Below, piece by piece: positions 8,918-16,066 of a stretch of DNA of 64,000 bases. The translations under genes were made by a program, and so were the position numbers. The stretch's first letter is position 1; the number at the start of each line of letters is the position of its first letter. The notes below the pieces were generated by a model. That model ran no database searches and was not told the origin of the DNA. It saw only the letters and a list, made by a program, of their open reading frames with translations. Location of the stretch: assembly GCA_038237225.1 (NCBI GenBank), contig JBBRYX010000006.1, positions 1 to 64,000 of the forward strand. The letters run 5' to 3'. The stretch is from DASVUC01 sp038237225. GTDB lineage: Bacteria > Planctomycetota > Phycisphaerae > Tepidisphaerales > Tepidisphaeraceae.

Positions 8918-9067
8918 TCATGACGTCAAATCGTCGACGTTGTCGGCGGCGTTTGGAATCCCGCTGAAAAGCTGCCGCCGCTCCAGCGATTCGACCAACG
9001 CGCCCGCGGCGTGAGTGAGTGCCTTTCGTCCCCGCCCTCCCCGCACACGAGTAAATCTGCCCGGCAT
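8918..9067 (-). pseudogene. Orphan N-terminus of a LEPR-motif exported protein
   Basis: A 49-codon frame from the ATG at 9067 encodes a basic leader followed by LVESLERRQLFSGIP, the planctomycete N-terminal motif, and then stops after about ten more residues. Directly after the stop, in another frame at 8872-8916, lies HEIEKLV plus a stop, a near copy of the last residues (YHEIEKLV) of the RTX protein at 7469. Front and back ends of an RTX-like gene therefore lie next to each other with the middle gone. It is best read as the remains of a second copy of the neighbouring RTX gene. The stretch from 9068 to 9338 shows no gene or clear signal. Confidence 0.6.
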
Positions 9068-9338
9068 TGCGGTCTCATCGGTTCAAGTTGTAGAGATGGG
9101 AGATGCCCGTCCCCTTGAACAGATAGAGCGGTAAACAACTATGCGCAGCGGGCTGGGGCAAAGTCAATAGAATTGTTCGGCATGTTGGAACCGGCTTCAA
9201 TCGTTGGCGGATCACCTCTCTCCGTGGGCTCCGCGAACACGAAGATTTCCCGGTTCCGAGCCCTCGCCCGCGCCTTTGCCGCATCGGAGGTGGCGATTAG
9301 ACTGCCATCCCTTTGTTTCAACCCGCAAGGCCAGGCTC

Positions 9339-10736
9339 ATGATCGAAACGATTTTTAAAGCTTACGATGTTCGCGCCACCTACCCCAGCCCGCTGAATGA
9401 GGCGGCGGCGTGGAAGGTCGGGCATGCGACCGCCCAATTCCTTAAAGGCTCGCGTGAGGAGAATCCGGAACCAGCGGTCAAGCTGTCGAACACCATCGTC
9501 GTCGGCCGGGACATGCGCCCGCATTCGCCGTCCCTTGCCGGCGCGCTTTCCGAGGGCATCCGCTCTGTTGGAATGGACGTTATCGACGTCGGGATGATCG
9601 ACACCTCCTTCATCTACTTCGCGATCAACCACCTCGACTGCGTCGGCGGGATCCAGGTGACGGCCTCGCACAACCCCGCCCAATACAACGGCTTCAAAAT
9701 CTCCGGCCGCAAAGCCAAACCCATCGGCGCCGCCACCGGGCTGGATGACATTAAGCGCATCGCGGGGACACTGAAGCAGGGGGGTGGGAGTGGTGTCGCA
9801 GGCAAGCTTCAAGAGCAAAATCTGTGGAAGGAATATCGCGCGCACGTCCTCAAATTCCTCGACCTTAAGCGCCCGATCCGTGTCCTGATCGACGCTTCCA
9901 ACGGCATGGCCGGCAAGATGGTGCCGGAGGTCTTCTTTAACGTGCCTAATCTTGAAATCGTTCCGCTGCTTTTCGAAATCACGGGATCCTTTGTTCACGA
10001 TCCGAATCCGCTTGTCGAATCGAACCTGCACATGCTGAAGGACGGGATGCGAAAGCAGGGGGCCCGCTACGACCTCGGCGTCTGCTTCGACGGCGACGCC
10101 GACCGCTGCATGTTTCTCGATGAGAAAACCAACCTCCTGGGTTGCGACCTTATCACGGCGCTTCTCGCGAAAGATTTCCTCTCCAAACAAGAAAACAAAG
10201 GCAGCGCGATTGTCTATGACCTCCGCTCCAGCCATGTGGTCGCGGATGAGGTGAAGGCGGCAGGGGGGGTGCCGAAGCGCGAGCGCGTGGGTCACTCGTT
10301 CATGAAAAAAACTCTCTCCGAAACCAAAGCCGTTTTCGGCGGAGAGCTTTCCGGCCATTTCTACTTCCGCGACAACTTCTTCGCCGACTCCGGCGCCATC
10401 GCCTTTGCCCGGCTGCTCTCCGTTCTCAGCAGCCAGGACAAGCCGCTGTCAGAGCTAATGGCCCCGCTGTCGCGCTATTCCCAATCCGGTGAGATCAATT
10501 TCCAGGTCGAAGATAAGGACGGCAAAATCCGCGAGCTTGCGGATGCTTACAAAGACGGTGAGACCGATTACCTCGACGGCGTCACCGTCGATCTCGGCGA
10601 TTGGTGGTTCAACGTCCGCAAAAGCAATACGGAGCCGATGCTCAGGCTGAATCTCGAAGCCCGCGACGCCGCCACGCGGGATGCGAAGCTGAAGGAACTG
10701 CAAAAAATCCTGGGCGAGCCCGCGCACGGACACTGA
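9339..10736 (+). CDS. manB: Phosphomannomutase/phosphoglucomutase
   Basis: Interconverts hexose 1- and 6-phosphates for nucleotide-sugar synthesis. The 465 residues show the four hallmark sites of the alpha-D-phosphohexomutases in order: the phosphoserine loop TASHNPAQYNG, the metal loop DGDADRC, the sugar-binding GGELSGHFYF and the phosphate-binding RKSNTEPMLRLNLEA. The GEXSGHxYFR wording favours the bifunctional phosphomannomutase/phosphoglucomutase branch. The frame is open from 9204, but the ATG at 9339 has AAGG upstream and gives the family N-terminus MIETIFKAYDVRA. It is a single-gene unit. The product could feed GDP-mannose or the heptose and rhamnose pathways of nearby genes. Confidence 0.92.
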   Translation: MIETIFKAYDVRATYPSPLNEAAAWKVGHATAQFLKGSREENPEPAVKLSNTIVVGRDMRPHSPSLAGALSEGIRSVGMDVIDVGMIDTSFIYFAINHLDCVGGIQVTASHNPAQYNGFKISGRKAKPIGAATGLDDIKRIAGTLKQGGGSGVAGKLQEQNLWKEYRAHVLKFLDLKRPIRVLIDASNGMAGKMVPEVFFNVPNLEIVPLLFEITGSFVHDPNPLVESNLHMLKDGMRKQGARYDLGVCFDGDADRCMFLDEKTNLLGCDLITALLAKDFLSKQENKGSAIVYDLRSSHVVADEVKAAGGVPKRERVGHSFMKKTLSETKAVFGGELSGHFYFRDNFFADSGAIAFARLLSVLSSQDKPLSELMAPLSRYSQSGEINFQVEDKDGKIRELADAYKDGETDYLDGVTVDLGDWWFNVRKSNTEPMLRLNLEARDAATRDAKLKELQKILGEPAHGH

Positions 10737-10790
10737 GGCTGTCGAATGAAAGGCTAAGTTAGAGAGCGTGATTCTGAGGCGTCGTCCCAT

Positions 10791-10816
10791 GTGGGCCTTC
10801 GGGTGCGACCGCTACG
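10791..10816. repeat. Short REP-like word shared with the interior of the kinase gene at 37.5 kb
   Basis: The stretch reads GTGGGCCTTCG, two to four variable bases, then CGACCGCTACGC. The same two words, with similar spacing, occur at 37482-37507 inside the PfkB kinase gene. Here it lies in the 117-base gap between manB and the HldD-like gene, together with the word GTCGTCCCAT. Confidence 0.45.
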
Positions 10817-10853
10817 CAAATACTGATGATGTTCCACAATCACGCGCATCCAT

Positions 10854-11792
10854 TTAGACGTTGATCCCCAGTTTTCCTGAGGCCTGATATGCCTCGATAC
10901 CTGCCCTTAAATCAAACATGGGCTGGTATCCAATCTTATCCTTCGCCAGGGTCTGATCCGTTTCCGTTTTGTCTTGTGTAAACCCGTAAGGATTCTCAAA
11001 ATACTCCGTCTCCAGCTTCGTCCCCAGCACCCGGTTCAGCTCCGCGACCACGTCATTGAACGACCAACTCCGGCCCGCCCCGGCGTTGTAGTTGCCGGTT
11101 TCTTGGGCGCTCATTGCCTTGATGTTCGCCTGCACCACATCGTCGATGTAGACAAAGTCGCGCCGCTGCTCTCCCGGCCGGAAGATTTTCGGTCTCTGTC
11201 CCGATCGCATCTGCCTGGCCAACTGATGAATCATGCTCGCCAGCTTCCCCTTGTGATCTTCGCCGGGACCGTACGCGTTGCTGTAACGCAATCCCACCAC
11301 CGGATGCGCCAGACGTGGCGAGTACTGGGAAGCCATGCGCTCCATGCACAGCTTGCTGAACGCGTAAATGTTAAGCGGATCCAGCGGCTGCGATTCGTTC
11401 ATCGGCACCGCGCCCCGCCCATAAACGCTGCACGAGCTTGCCCACACCACCCGAGCCTTCGTCTCCACCGCCCAATCGAGCAGGGACCGAAACTGCTCCA
11501 CGTTGTTTCGCATCATCCGATGTTGATCGTTCGTCCCCGCGGCTCCGTCGCTTGCAATCACGCCGGTGATGCTGGCCTGGTGGAAGATCACGTCGAACGG
11601 ACCCAGCCGACGCATGGACATGATGTCATCGGGCATCTCAAGCGTCAGAACCCCGCCGGCAAAGTCCACGAGATTCTTCCACGACGCGGACAAGAAACTA
11701 TCCGCGACCACCACATCATGGCCCTGCCGCGCGAGGGCTTTCGCTAAATTGGAGCCGATGAAGCCGGCTCCTCCGGTAACGAGAATGCGCAA
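10854..11792 (-). CDS. NAD-dependent sugar-nucleotide epimerase, HldD-like
   Basis: An extended short-chain dehydrogenase of about 312 residues with cofactor loop TGGAGFIGSN, catalytic SSCSVYG and Tyr-x3-Lys in YAFSK. The C-terminus (YFENPYGFTQDKTETD followed by a GYQPMFDLRAGIEAY-like end) resembles ADP-L-glycero-D-manno-heptose 6-epimerase more than UDP-galactose or UDP-glucuronate epimerases. HldD makes the heptose precursor of lipopolysaccharide core. The frame is open to an ATG at 11810, but the ribosome-binding site ACAGGAG lies inside that extension and points to the TTG at 11792, which starts the family N-terminus MRILVTGG. No other heptose gene is in the window. The family is certain and the substrate probable. 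Confidence 0.75.
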   Translation of the reverse strand: MRILVTGGAGFIGSNLAKALARQGHDVVVADSFLSASWKNLVDFAGGVLTLEMPDDIMSMRRLGPFDVIFHQASITGVIASDGAAGTNDQHRMMRNNVEQFRSLLDWAVETKARVVWASSCSVYGRGAVPMNESQPLDPLNIYAFSKLCMERMASQYSPRLAHPVVGLRYSNAYGPGEDHKGKLASMIHQLARQMRSGQRPKIFRPGEQRRDFVYIDDVVQANIKAMSAQETGNYNAGAGRSWSFNDVVAELNRVLGTKLETEYFENPYGFTQDKTETDQTLAKDKIGYQPMFDLRAGIEAYQASGKLGINV

Positions 11793-12074
11793 AGAAACTC
11801 CTGTTGTCATTCAAAAGATCGTGGACCTCTAACATGCCCAAGATGTTCACTCGAATCAAGGTGCAGGCCCCGGAGAGCAGCTGCAAAAATGTCTGAGTCA
11901 ACTGCGACATCGGTGTCACCATGTCTTCTTATGGGTTGCTTCCACAAGCTTCCGGGCAAATGCAGACGTTCAAACGAACGGCTATAAGACATTATAGAAA
12001 AGTCACTTGCGCCAATTTCATCCGGGAGTCTTCTGGAGGCTCTAACGTTCGGCACGACTGTTGTTATCTCTTTC

Positions 12075-12228
12075 CCGTCGGAATTGAATTGTTGTAAACC
12101 AACACCGACGGATCTTTCCCAACTTTGCCCATTCTTCCCCCCGATGTGAATGGTTCTTCCTCCCACAACCCGAAGAATCATTCACCAGCCCCATTCGAAG
12201 CCGTCCTTGCCCGGGACGGCTTTTTTTT
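12075..12228 (+). ncRNA. Candidate small RNA or leader ending in an intrinsic terminator
   Basis: The stretch 11823-12337 has no convincing gene on either strand. On the plus strand it holds three hairpins in a row: CCGTCGG at 12075 pairs with CCGACGG at 12105; a 14-base stem at 12146-12159 pairs with 12172-12185 with a single G-U pair; and a terminator follows at 12200-12228. A terminator with no gene before it implies a short transcript, or an attenuator for the gene at 12338. No known RNA family was recognised. Confidence 0.35.
12200..12228 (+). terminator. Intrinsic terminator upstream of the small basic protein gene
   Basis: Stem GCCGTCC/GGACGGC around a seven-base loop followed by eight T residues: a textbook rho-independent terminator on the plus strand. 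It lies 110 bases before the ATG at 12338, and no plus-strand gene precedes it. Confidence 0.8.
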
Positions 12229-12337
12229 GCGCCCGCTTTTCACCATCCCGCAGTCATCCGTTTCTCATTTAGCCGCAGCACCTTGCCCGGCGGGCCATAC
12301 CCGCTATACTTCGCCACTCAATTTTTCGGAGTATTCA

Positions 12338-12646
12338 ATGGCTAAGGAATTCAAGCCCGGCTCAGCGATCCGGGTGACAATCAAGAAGAGCATCAACCGA
12401 GCAGGCGCACAGAAGACGATCGAACGCCTTTTCATGAAGGACAAGGCGATCCATCAACCTCTTGAGAAGCGCAGCGCAAATTTCAAGGAGCTCCCCAAGC
12501 GCCGCGGCGGACAGATCTGGACGAAGCGCCCGAATAAGATTCATCCGACGCTGGAGCGCGGAACGGCGGCCACGATCATGGTGACGCCACAGACGCTCAA
12601 AGACCTGAACAGCGTCGCCGACTTCGTCGACATCGCTTCTGCATAA
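12338..12646 (+). CDS. Small basic protein of unknown function
   Basis: A 102-residue protein with a strongly positive charge (many Lys and Arg in AIRVTIKKSINRAG, KELPKRRGGQIWTKRP). It is not recognised. The layout of short beta-prone segments (AIRVTIKKS, TAATIMVTP) separated by basic loops would suit RNA or ribosome binding, but no named domain can be claimed. The frame is open from 12125, but the ATG at 12338 gives a compact product; the nearest purine-rich stretch is CGGAG nine bases before it. It stands alone between a terminator and a palindrome at 12651, and is convergent with the response regulator. Confidence 0.6.
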   Translation: MAKEFKPGSAIRVTIKKSINRAGAQKTIERLFMKDKAIHQPLEKRSANFKELPKRRGGQIWTKRPNKIHPTLERGTAATIMVTPQTLKDLNSVADFVDIASA

Positions 12647-12650
12647 TAAC

Positions 12651-12673
12651 GGCACGGGCGCCTCGCCCGTGCC
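12651..12673. terminator. Perfect GC-rich hairpin between convergent genes
   Basis: GGCACGGGCG, loop CCT, CGCCCGTGCC. It lies between the stops at 12646 (plus) and 12675 (minus) and lacks a T-run. Its sequence style is the same as the inner arms of the nested palindromes at 27.3 and 54.0 kb and the hairpin at 19817, so it may be a repeat that also serves as a two-way terminator. Confidence 0.55.
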
Positions 12674-12674
12674 A

Positions 12675-13079
12675 CTAATTTGGTTTTCCGCCGATCATGT
12701 CGAGCAGGGTTTGAAGATCAAACGGCTTGGCCATGAACTGGACGGGCTGGCCCTGGAGAACGCCGGCTTCGTATTCGCCGCTGATTGCGATGACTCTACT
12801 GGGGCGATGCGATTCAGGTAGCCGCATGCAGTGATGCACGAGTTCGAAGCCATCCATCACGGGCATTCGTAAGTCGGTCAGGAGAACATCGAAGCGCTGC
12901 GTGAGGAGATAGCCGAGCCCCTCTTCCCCATCGCGCGCGGTGACCACCTCCGCGCCAGCTTGTCGAATCAGACGGCTCATCGCCAAACGCGTGGGCGTGT
13001 GATCTTCGACAATGAGAATGCGCGGTCGCTTCGACAGAGTCACGCCGGCTTGCCCGTGGGTCAGGGGGGACGAAAACAC
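12675..13079 (-). CDS. Stand-alone response-regulator receiver protein
   Basis: A receiver domain without an output domain, about 134 residues. It shows the acidic pair in ILIVEDHTPTR, the phospho-acceptor Asp in DVLLTDLRMPVMDG, a Ser at the Thr/Ser position (VIAISGE) and the conserved Lys in FMAKPF. Such proteins pass phosphate on or bind partners directly. The open frame extends to a TTG at 13139, but GGAGGG lies only a few bases before the GTG at 13079, so that start is preferred. No histidine kinase is adjacent, and the nearest minus-strand neighbour is bpt. Confidence 0.85.
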   Translation of the reverse strand: MFSSPLTHGQAGVTLSKRPRILIVEDHTPTRLAMSRLIRQAGAEVVTARDGEEGLGYLLTQRFDVLLTDLRMPVMDGFELVHHCMRLPESHRPSRVIAISGEYEAGVLQGQPVQFMAKPFDLQTLLDMIGGKPN

Positions 13080-13233
13080 GTGCCCTCCAAAACCAAAGTT
13101 ACCCTCATCAAAAGAGCCTGGGGCGTGAGGGACTCGCAATCTCTCAAACGTCTCGGCACGAGAGACACTCGTTCAAGCAGGATATTTCCAGGCGACAGAT
13201 TAATACACAGCTAAAAATCAGATTTCAACGTTT

Positions 13234-13986
13234 CTAGCTCGTTTCGAGCAGAAGATTTTCACGCCAGACGCCGTCGGGGTGTAGCAGTTCACACGGCTCG
13301 AAGTTCGTCTTGTACGCCATCGTGCGCGCCTCAGCCACCCAGTAACCAAGGTAGTAATGGGCAATCGCGACGCGCTTCGCATACTCAATTTCTTTCAGAA
13401 CACCGAACGTTCCAAGCCCGCGTCGCGATTCCAAGGGATCGAAATAAAAATAAACGCTGCTGAGCGACCGCGTGCATACATCGCAGATACCGACCGCCAA
13501 CAGCCGGCCACTCTGATCTCGGTAACCAAACTCGAGTGTATCGACCGGCGAGTCATACAGGAATGAGCAAAACGCCTCCGGATCATTTGCGTGGAGATCG
13601 CCATGGCGTCGCGCCGCGTAGCGCCGATAGAGATCAAACTTCTCATCCGTAGGGTGCGCTCGCGAAACAGAAACGACAAGGTCCTCGTTCCGTCGCGCAC
13701 ATCGCCGCTGAGATTTCGAAGCGATGAACCGATCAGCAGGCACCCGGATCGGGACGCACGCTCGACATCCCCGGCAGATAGGTTGATAAAACAGCCGGCC
13801 ACTCCGCCGAAAGCCCGCATCCATTAGATCGTGATAACTTTCTCCGCTCAGCGCTTGCGCGACAAAGGCGCGGTTTTCAGTCAGCCGATCCGGCAAGTAC
13901 GCGCAGGCGTGCTCCTGCATCGTCACCAACCGAACCCCCGCCGGAGGGGGAAGCGCTGGATACGCGCTGAAGCTTGGCAACTTCAT
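13234..13986 (-). CDS. bpt: Aspartate/glutamate leucyltransferase Bpt
   Basis: Transfers leucine from Leu-tRNA to proteins with N-terminal Asp or Glu, marking them for ClpAP degradation (N-degron pathway). The 250 residues show the N-terminal CAYLPDR region, the cysteine-rich FYQPICRGCRACVPIRV stretch, and the C-terminal LGYWVAEARTMAYKTNFEPCELL that defines the ATE/Bpt fold. Length matches bacterial Bpt and not the longer eukaryotic Ate1. It is single and lies 35 bases downstream of proS on the same strand, so the two probably share a transcript, which fits their common use of charged tRNA. Confidence 0.9.
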   Translation of the reverse strand: MKLPSFSAYPALPPPAGVRLVTMQEHACAYLPDRLTENRAFVAQALSGESYHDLMDAGFRRSGRLFYQPICRGCRACVPIRVPADRFIASKSQRRCARRNEDLVVSVSRAHPTDEKFDLYRRYAARRHGDLHANDPEAFCSFLYDSPVDTLEFGYRDQSGRLLAVGICDVCTRSLSSVYFYFDPLESRRGLGTFGVLKEIEYAKRVAIAHYYLGYWVAEARTMAYKTNFEPCELLHPDGVWRENLLLETS

Positions 13987-14021
13987 CGTCGAAATGATAT
14001 GCAGCCCGTCCCTTCAGATTG

Positions 14022-15563
14022 CTAATACGCCAGCGCAAACAGGACCTCGGTCGAAGTTGTCTCTCCCGTGAAGATGTCCTTCCCCGCCTGCCCCGATTGA
14101 TCTAAGGGGATGCAGCGGACGGTGGCCTTGGTCTCGTCCTTGATCTTCTTCTCATTCGCGACACTGGGATTGAAGTAGCAGCGGACGAAGCCGCCTTTCT
14201 CCACCAGGATCTTCTTCATTTCGTCGTATGTGGACGCCGTGCTGGTCATCTGATCGCGCAGGGTCCGAGCTTTTTCGAGCATCGCCTGGTGCACGTCCTC
14301 CAGCTTCGTGCGCAGCCATGTTGATGAAGCATCACCCACCGGCACGATCTCCTTCCCGCGATCGAGGCGGCGCTTCAGCACGAAGACATTTCCGTCGACA
14401 TCCCGAGGCCCGACCTCCAGCCGGAAGGGCACCCCGCGCTGCTCCCAGTGATATTGCTTATCGCCCGGCCGGGCATCGCGCCAATCCACGACGATCTTCT
14501 GGTGCGTGGTCTTATCGAAGAAAAAGCTCTCGATGCCTTCGCCCGTGCGCCGAGGTTTGGCGGCTTCCTCGCTTCCCAGAAGCTGCATCAGAATTTTTTC
14601 GATAAAGCTTCTGACCTTCGCCTTCTCCTCATCGGTCTTAAAGATCGGGACAATCGCCGCCACCACCGGCGCTACCCGCGGCGGGACGATCAGCCCCTCA
14701 TCATCCGAATGCGCCATGATCATTGCGCCGATCAGTCGCGTGCTCACGCCCCAGCTCGTCGTCCAGACGTGATCCTGCTTCTGATCGCGGCCTAGGAACT
14801 TGATGTCGAACGCTTTCGAGAAATTCTGCCCGAGATTGTGCGAGGTGCCGGCCTGGAGGGCCTTTCCATCCTGCATCATGGCCTCGATGCAGTACGTGGT
14901 GACGGCTCCGGGGAACTTCTCGCTTTCGGTCTTCGTCCCTTTGACCACAGGCAATGCCAGCGCGTACTCCGCGAACGCGGCATAAACATCCAGCATCCGC
15001 AGCGTCTCCTCCTGCGCCTCGGCCTCCGTCTCATGCGCGGTATGCCCCTCCTGCCACAAAAATTCTGTGGTCCGCAAAAACAGCCGCGTCCGCATTTCCC
15101 ACCGCATCACGTTTGCCCACTGATTGATCAGGATAGGCAAATCGCGGTAGCTCTGAATCCACTCGGAGTACATGTGGCCGATGATGGTTTCGCTCGTCGG
15201 CCGGATGACCAGCGCCTCTTCCAGAGCAGAATCCGGCGCGGGGCGCAAACCCTCCCCCGATGGATTCTTCTCCAGCCGCGTGTGCGTCACGAGCGCGCAC
15301 TCCATTGCGAAGCCTTCCACATGCTGAGCTTCTTTGGCCAGGAAACTCTGCGGAATCAGCAGCGGGAAATAAGCGTTGACGTGACCCGTCTCCTTAAACC
15401 GCCCATCCAGGTCCCGCTGAATCGCCTCCCAGATCGCGAACCCCTCGGGACGAATCACCATGCACCCCTTCACCGGCGAATAATCCGCGAGCTGCGCCGC
15501 CTTGATGACGTCCAGATACCATTGCGAATAATCCTGCGCACGCGTTTTGATGTTCTTGGCCAT
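14022..15563 (-). CDS. proS: Prolyl-tRNA synthetase (archaeal/eukaryotic-like short type)
   Basis: Class II aminoacyl-tRNA synthetase charging tRNA-Pro. At 513 residues with no editing insertion between motifs 2 and 3 it belongs to the archaeal/eukaryotic-like group also found in some bacteria. Visible are the start YSQWYLDVIKAAQLADYSPVKG, class II motif 2 (MRWEMRTRLFLRTTEFLWQEGHT) and motif 3 near the GWGVSTR-like TTSWGVSTRLIGAMIM, then an anticodon-binding domain and a C-terminal domain ending in FALAY. In this group the C-terminal domain may bind zinc; here only one Cys pair candidate (VRCYF, VRCIP) is seen. It starts at the ATG at 15563, divergent from the truncated gene at 15594. Confidence 0.94.
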   Translation of the reverse strand: MAKNIKTRAQDYSQWYLDVIKAAQLADYSPVKGCMVIRPEGFAIWEAIQRDLDGRFKETGHVNAYFPLLIPQSFLAKEAQHVEGFAMECALVTHTRLEKNPSGEGLRPAPDSALEEALVIRPTSETIIGHMYSEWIQSYRDLPILINQWANVMRWEMRTRLFLRTTEFLWQEGHTAHETEAEAQEETLRMLDVYAAFAEYALALPVVKGTKTESEKFPGAVTTYCIEAMMQDGKALQAGTSHNLGQNFSKAFDIKFLGRDQKQDHVWTTSWGVSTRLIGAMIMAHSDDEGLIVPPRVAPVVAAIVPIFKTDEEKAKVRSFIEKILMQLLGSEEAAKPRRTGEGIESFFFDKTTHQKIVVDWRDARPGDKQYHWEQRGVPFRLEVGPRDVDGNVFVLKRRLDRGKEIVPVGDASSTWLRTKLEDVHQAMLEKARTLRDQMTSTASTYDEMKKILVEKGGFVRCYFNPSVANEKKIKDETKATVRCIPLDQSGQAGKDIFTGETTSTEVLFALAY

Positions 15564-15593
15564 GGGGTGAGGGATAATACAATCAATGGTTCA

Positions 15594-15815
15594 ATGCCGG
15601 AACTCAGCCGGTTCTTCGGAATTATTATTCGGAGGGACATGGAGATGGGTGGACCGCACCGCTTGCCGCACTTCCACGCGTATTATCAGGGTGAGGCAAA
15701 CCGTCCGAGTTTACAGAAGAGCACGAACCGTCCAGATGCGATAGCCCTGACCGCAAGCAGCAGGCGGACGAATCTCTTTTTTGAGCTTGCAGGATTCCGC
15801 TTTCGGGGTGTATAG
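15594..15815 (+). pseudogene. Truncated DUF4160-family gene
   Basis: The ATG at 15594 starts MPELSRFFGIIIRRDME and continues to PHFHAYYQGE, the highly conserved N-terminal half of DUF4160, a family of about 80-90 residues often paired with a DUF2442 toxin/antitoxin-like gene. After EANRP the sequence no longer matches, and the last 35 or so residues are arbitrary. No DUF2442 partner is present. This looks like a decayed fragment of a mobile two-gene module left beside proS. Confidence 0.6.
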
Positions 15816-15816
15816 T
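15787..15816 (+). promoter_or_regulatory. Predicted sigma-70-type promoter
   Basis: TTGCAG, 18 bases, TATAGT: a good match to the vegetative -35/-10 pair. Its transcript would begin near 15823 and first meets the 16-codon ORF at 15848 and a hairpin with T-run at 15910. Confidence 0.45.
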
Positions 15817-15847
15817 CCCGCAACCTTTCGGCAAGAGGACCATTTTG

Positions 15848-15898
15848 ATGCAAACGCTTATTCAAATCATTTCGACCAGCATTCACCGGAAACAGTGA
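15848..15898 (+). CDS. Possible 16-residue leader peptide
   Basis: ATG at 15848 preceded by AGAGGA ten bases upstream; the product is MQTLIQIISTSIHRKQ. It sits between a promoter-like pair and a short terminator-like hairpin. No strong codon run for one amino acid is seen (three Ile, two Ser, two Thr). It may be a leader for the ABC exporter genes that start at 16067, or chance. Confidence 0.3.
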   Translation: MQTLIQIISTSIHRKQ

Positions 15899-15909
15899 GC
15901 GGCTCGATC

Positions 15910-15929
15910 GGCAGATAACCTGCCTTTTT
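15910..15929 (+). terminator. Short terminator-like hairpin
   Basis: GGCAG, five-base loop, CTGCC, then TTTTT. A second stem CCCGCTC/GAGCGGG follows at about 15931-15954, so the region could switch between structures ahead of the exporter genes. Confidence 0.45.
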
Positions 15930-16066
15930 CGCCCGCTCTTCCAGGTCCGAGCGGGCAACGATCCCTTCTACCAGCTTCAGGATTAGCGCCCATCGGATAT
16001 TTCCGTCGGTGTTGTTACATGCGTTGCGTACGCGGAGTTGGGTCACGCGACCGGGATGGAGTGCCC

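Noticed and set aside
14838..15593. The long plus-strand frame leading into the DUF4160 fragment
   Set aside because: It is the antisense of proS; only the part from the ATG at 15594 has family similarity.
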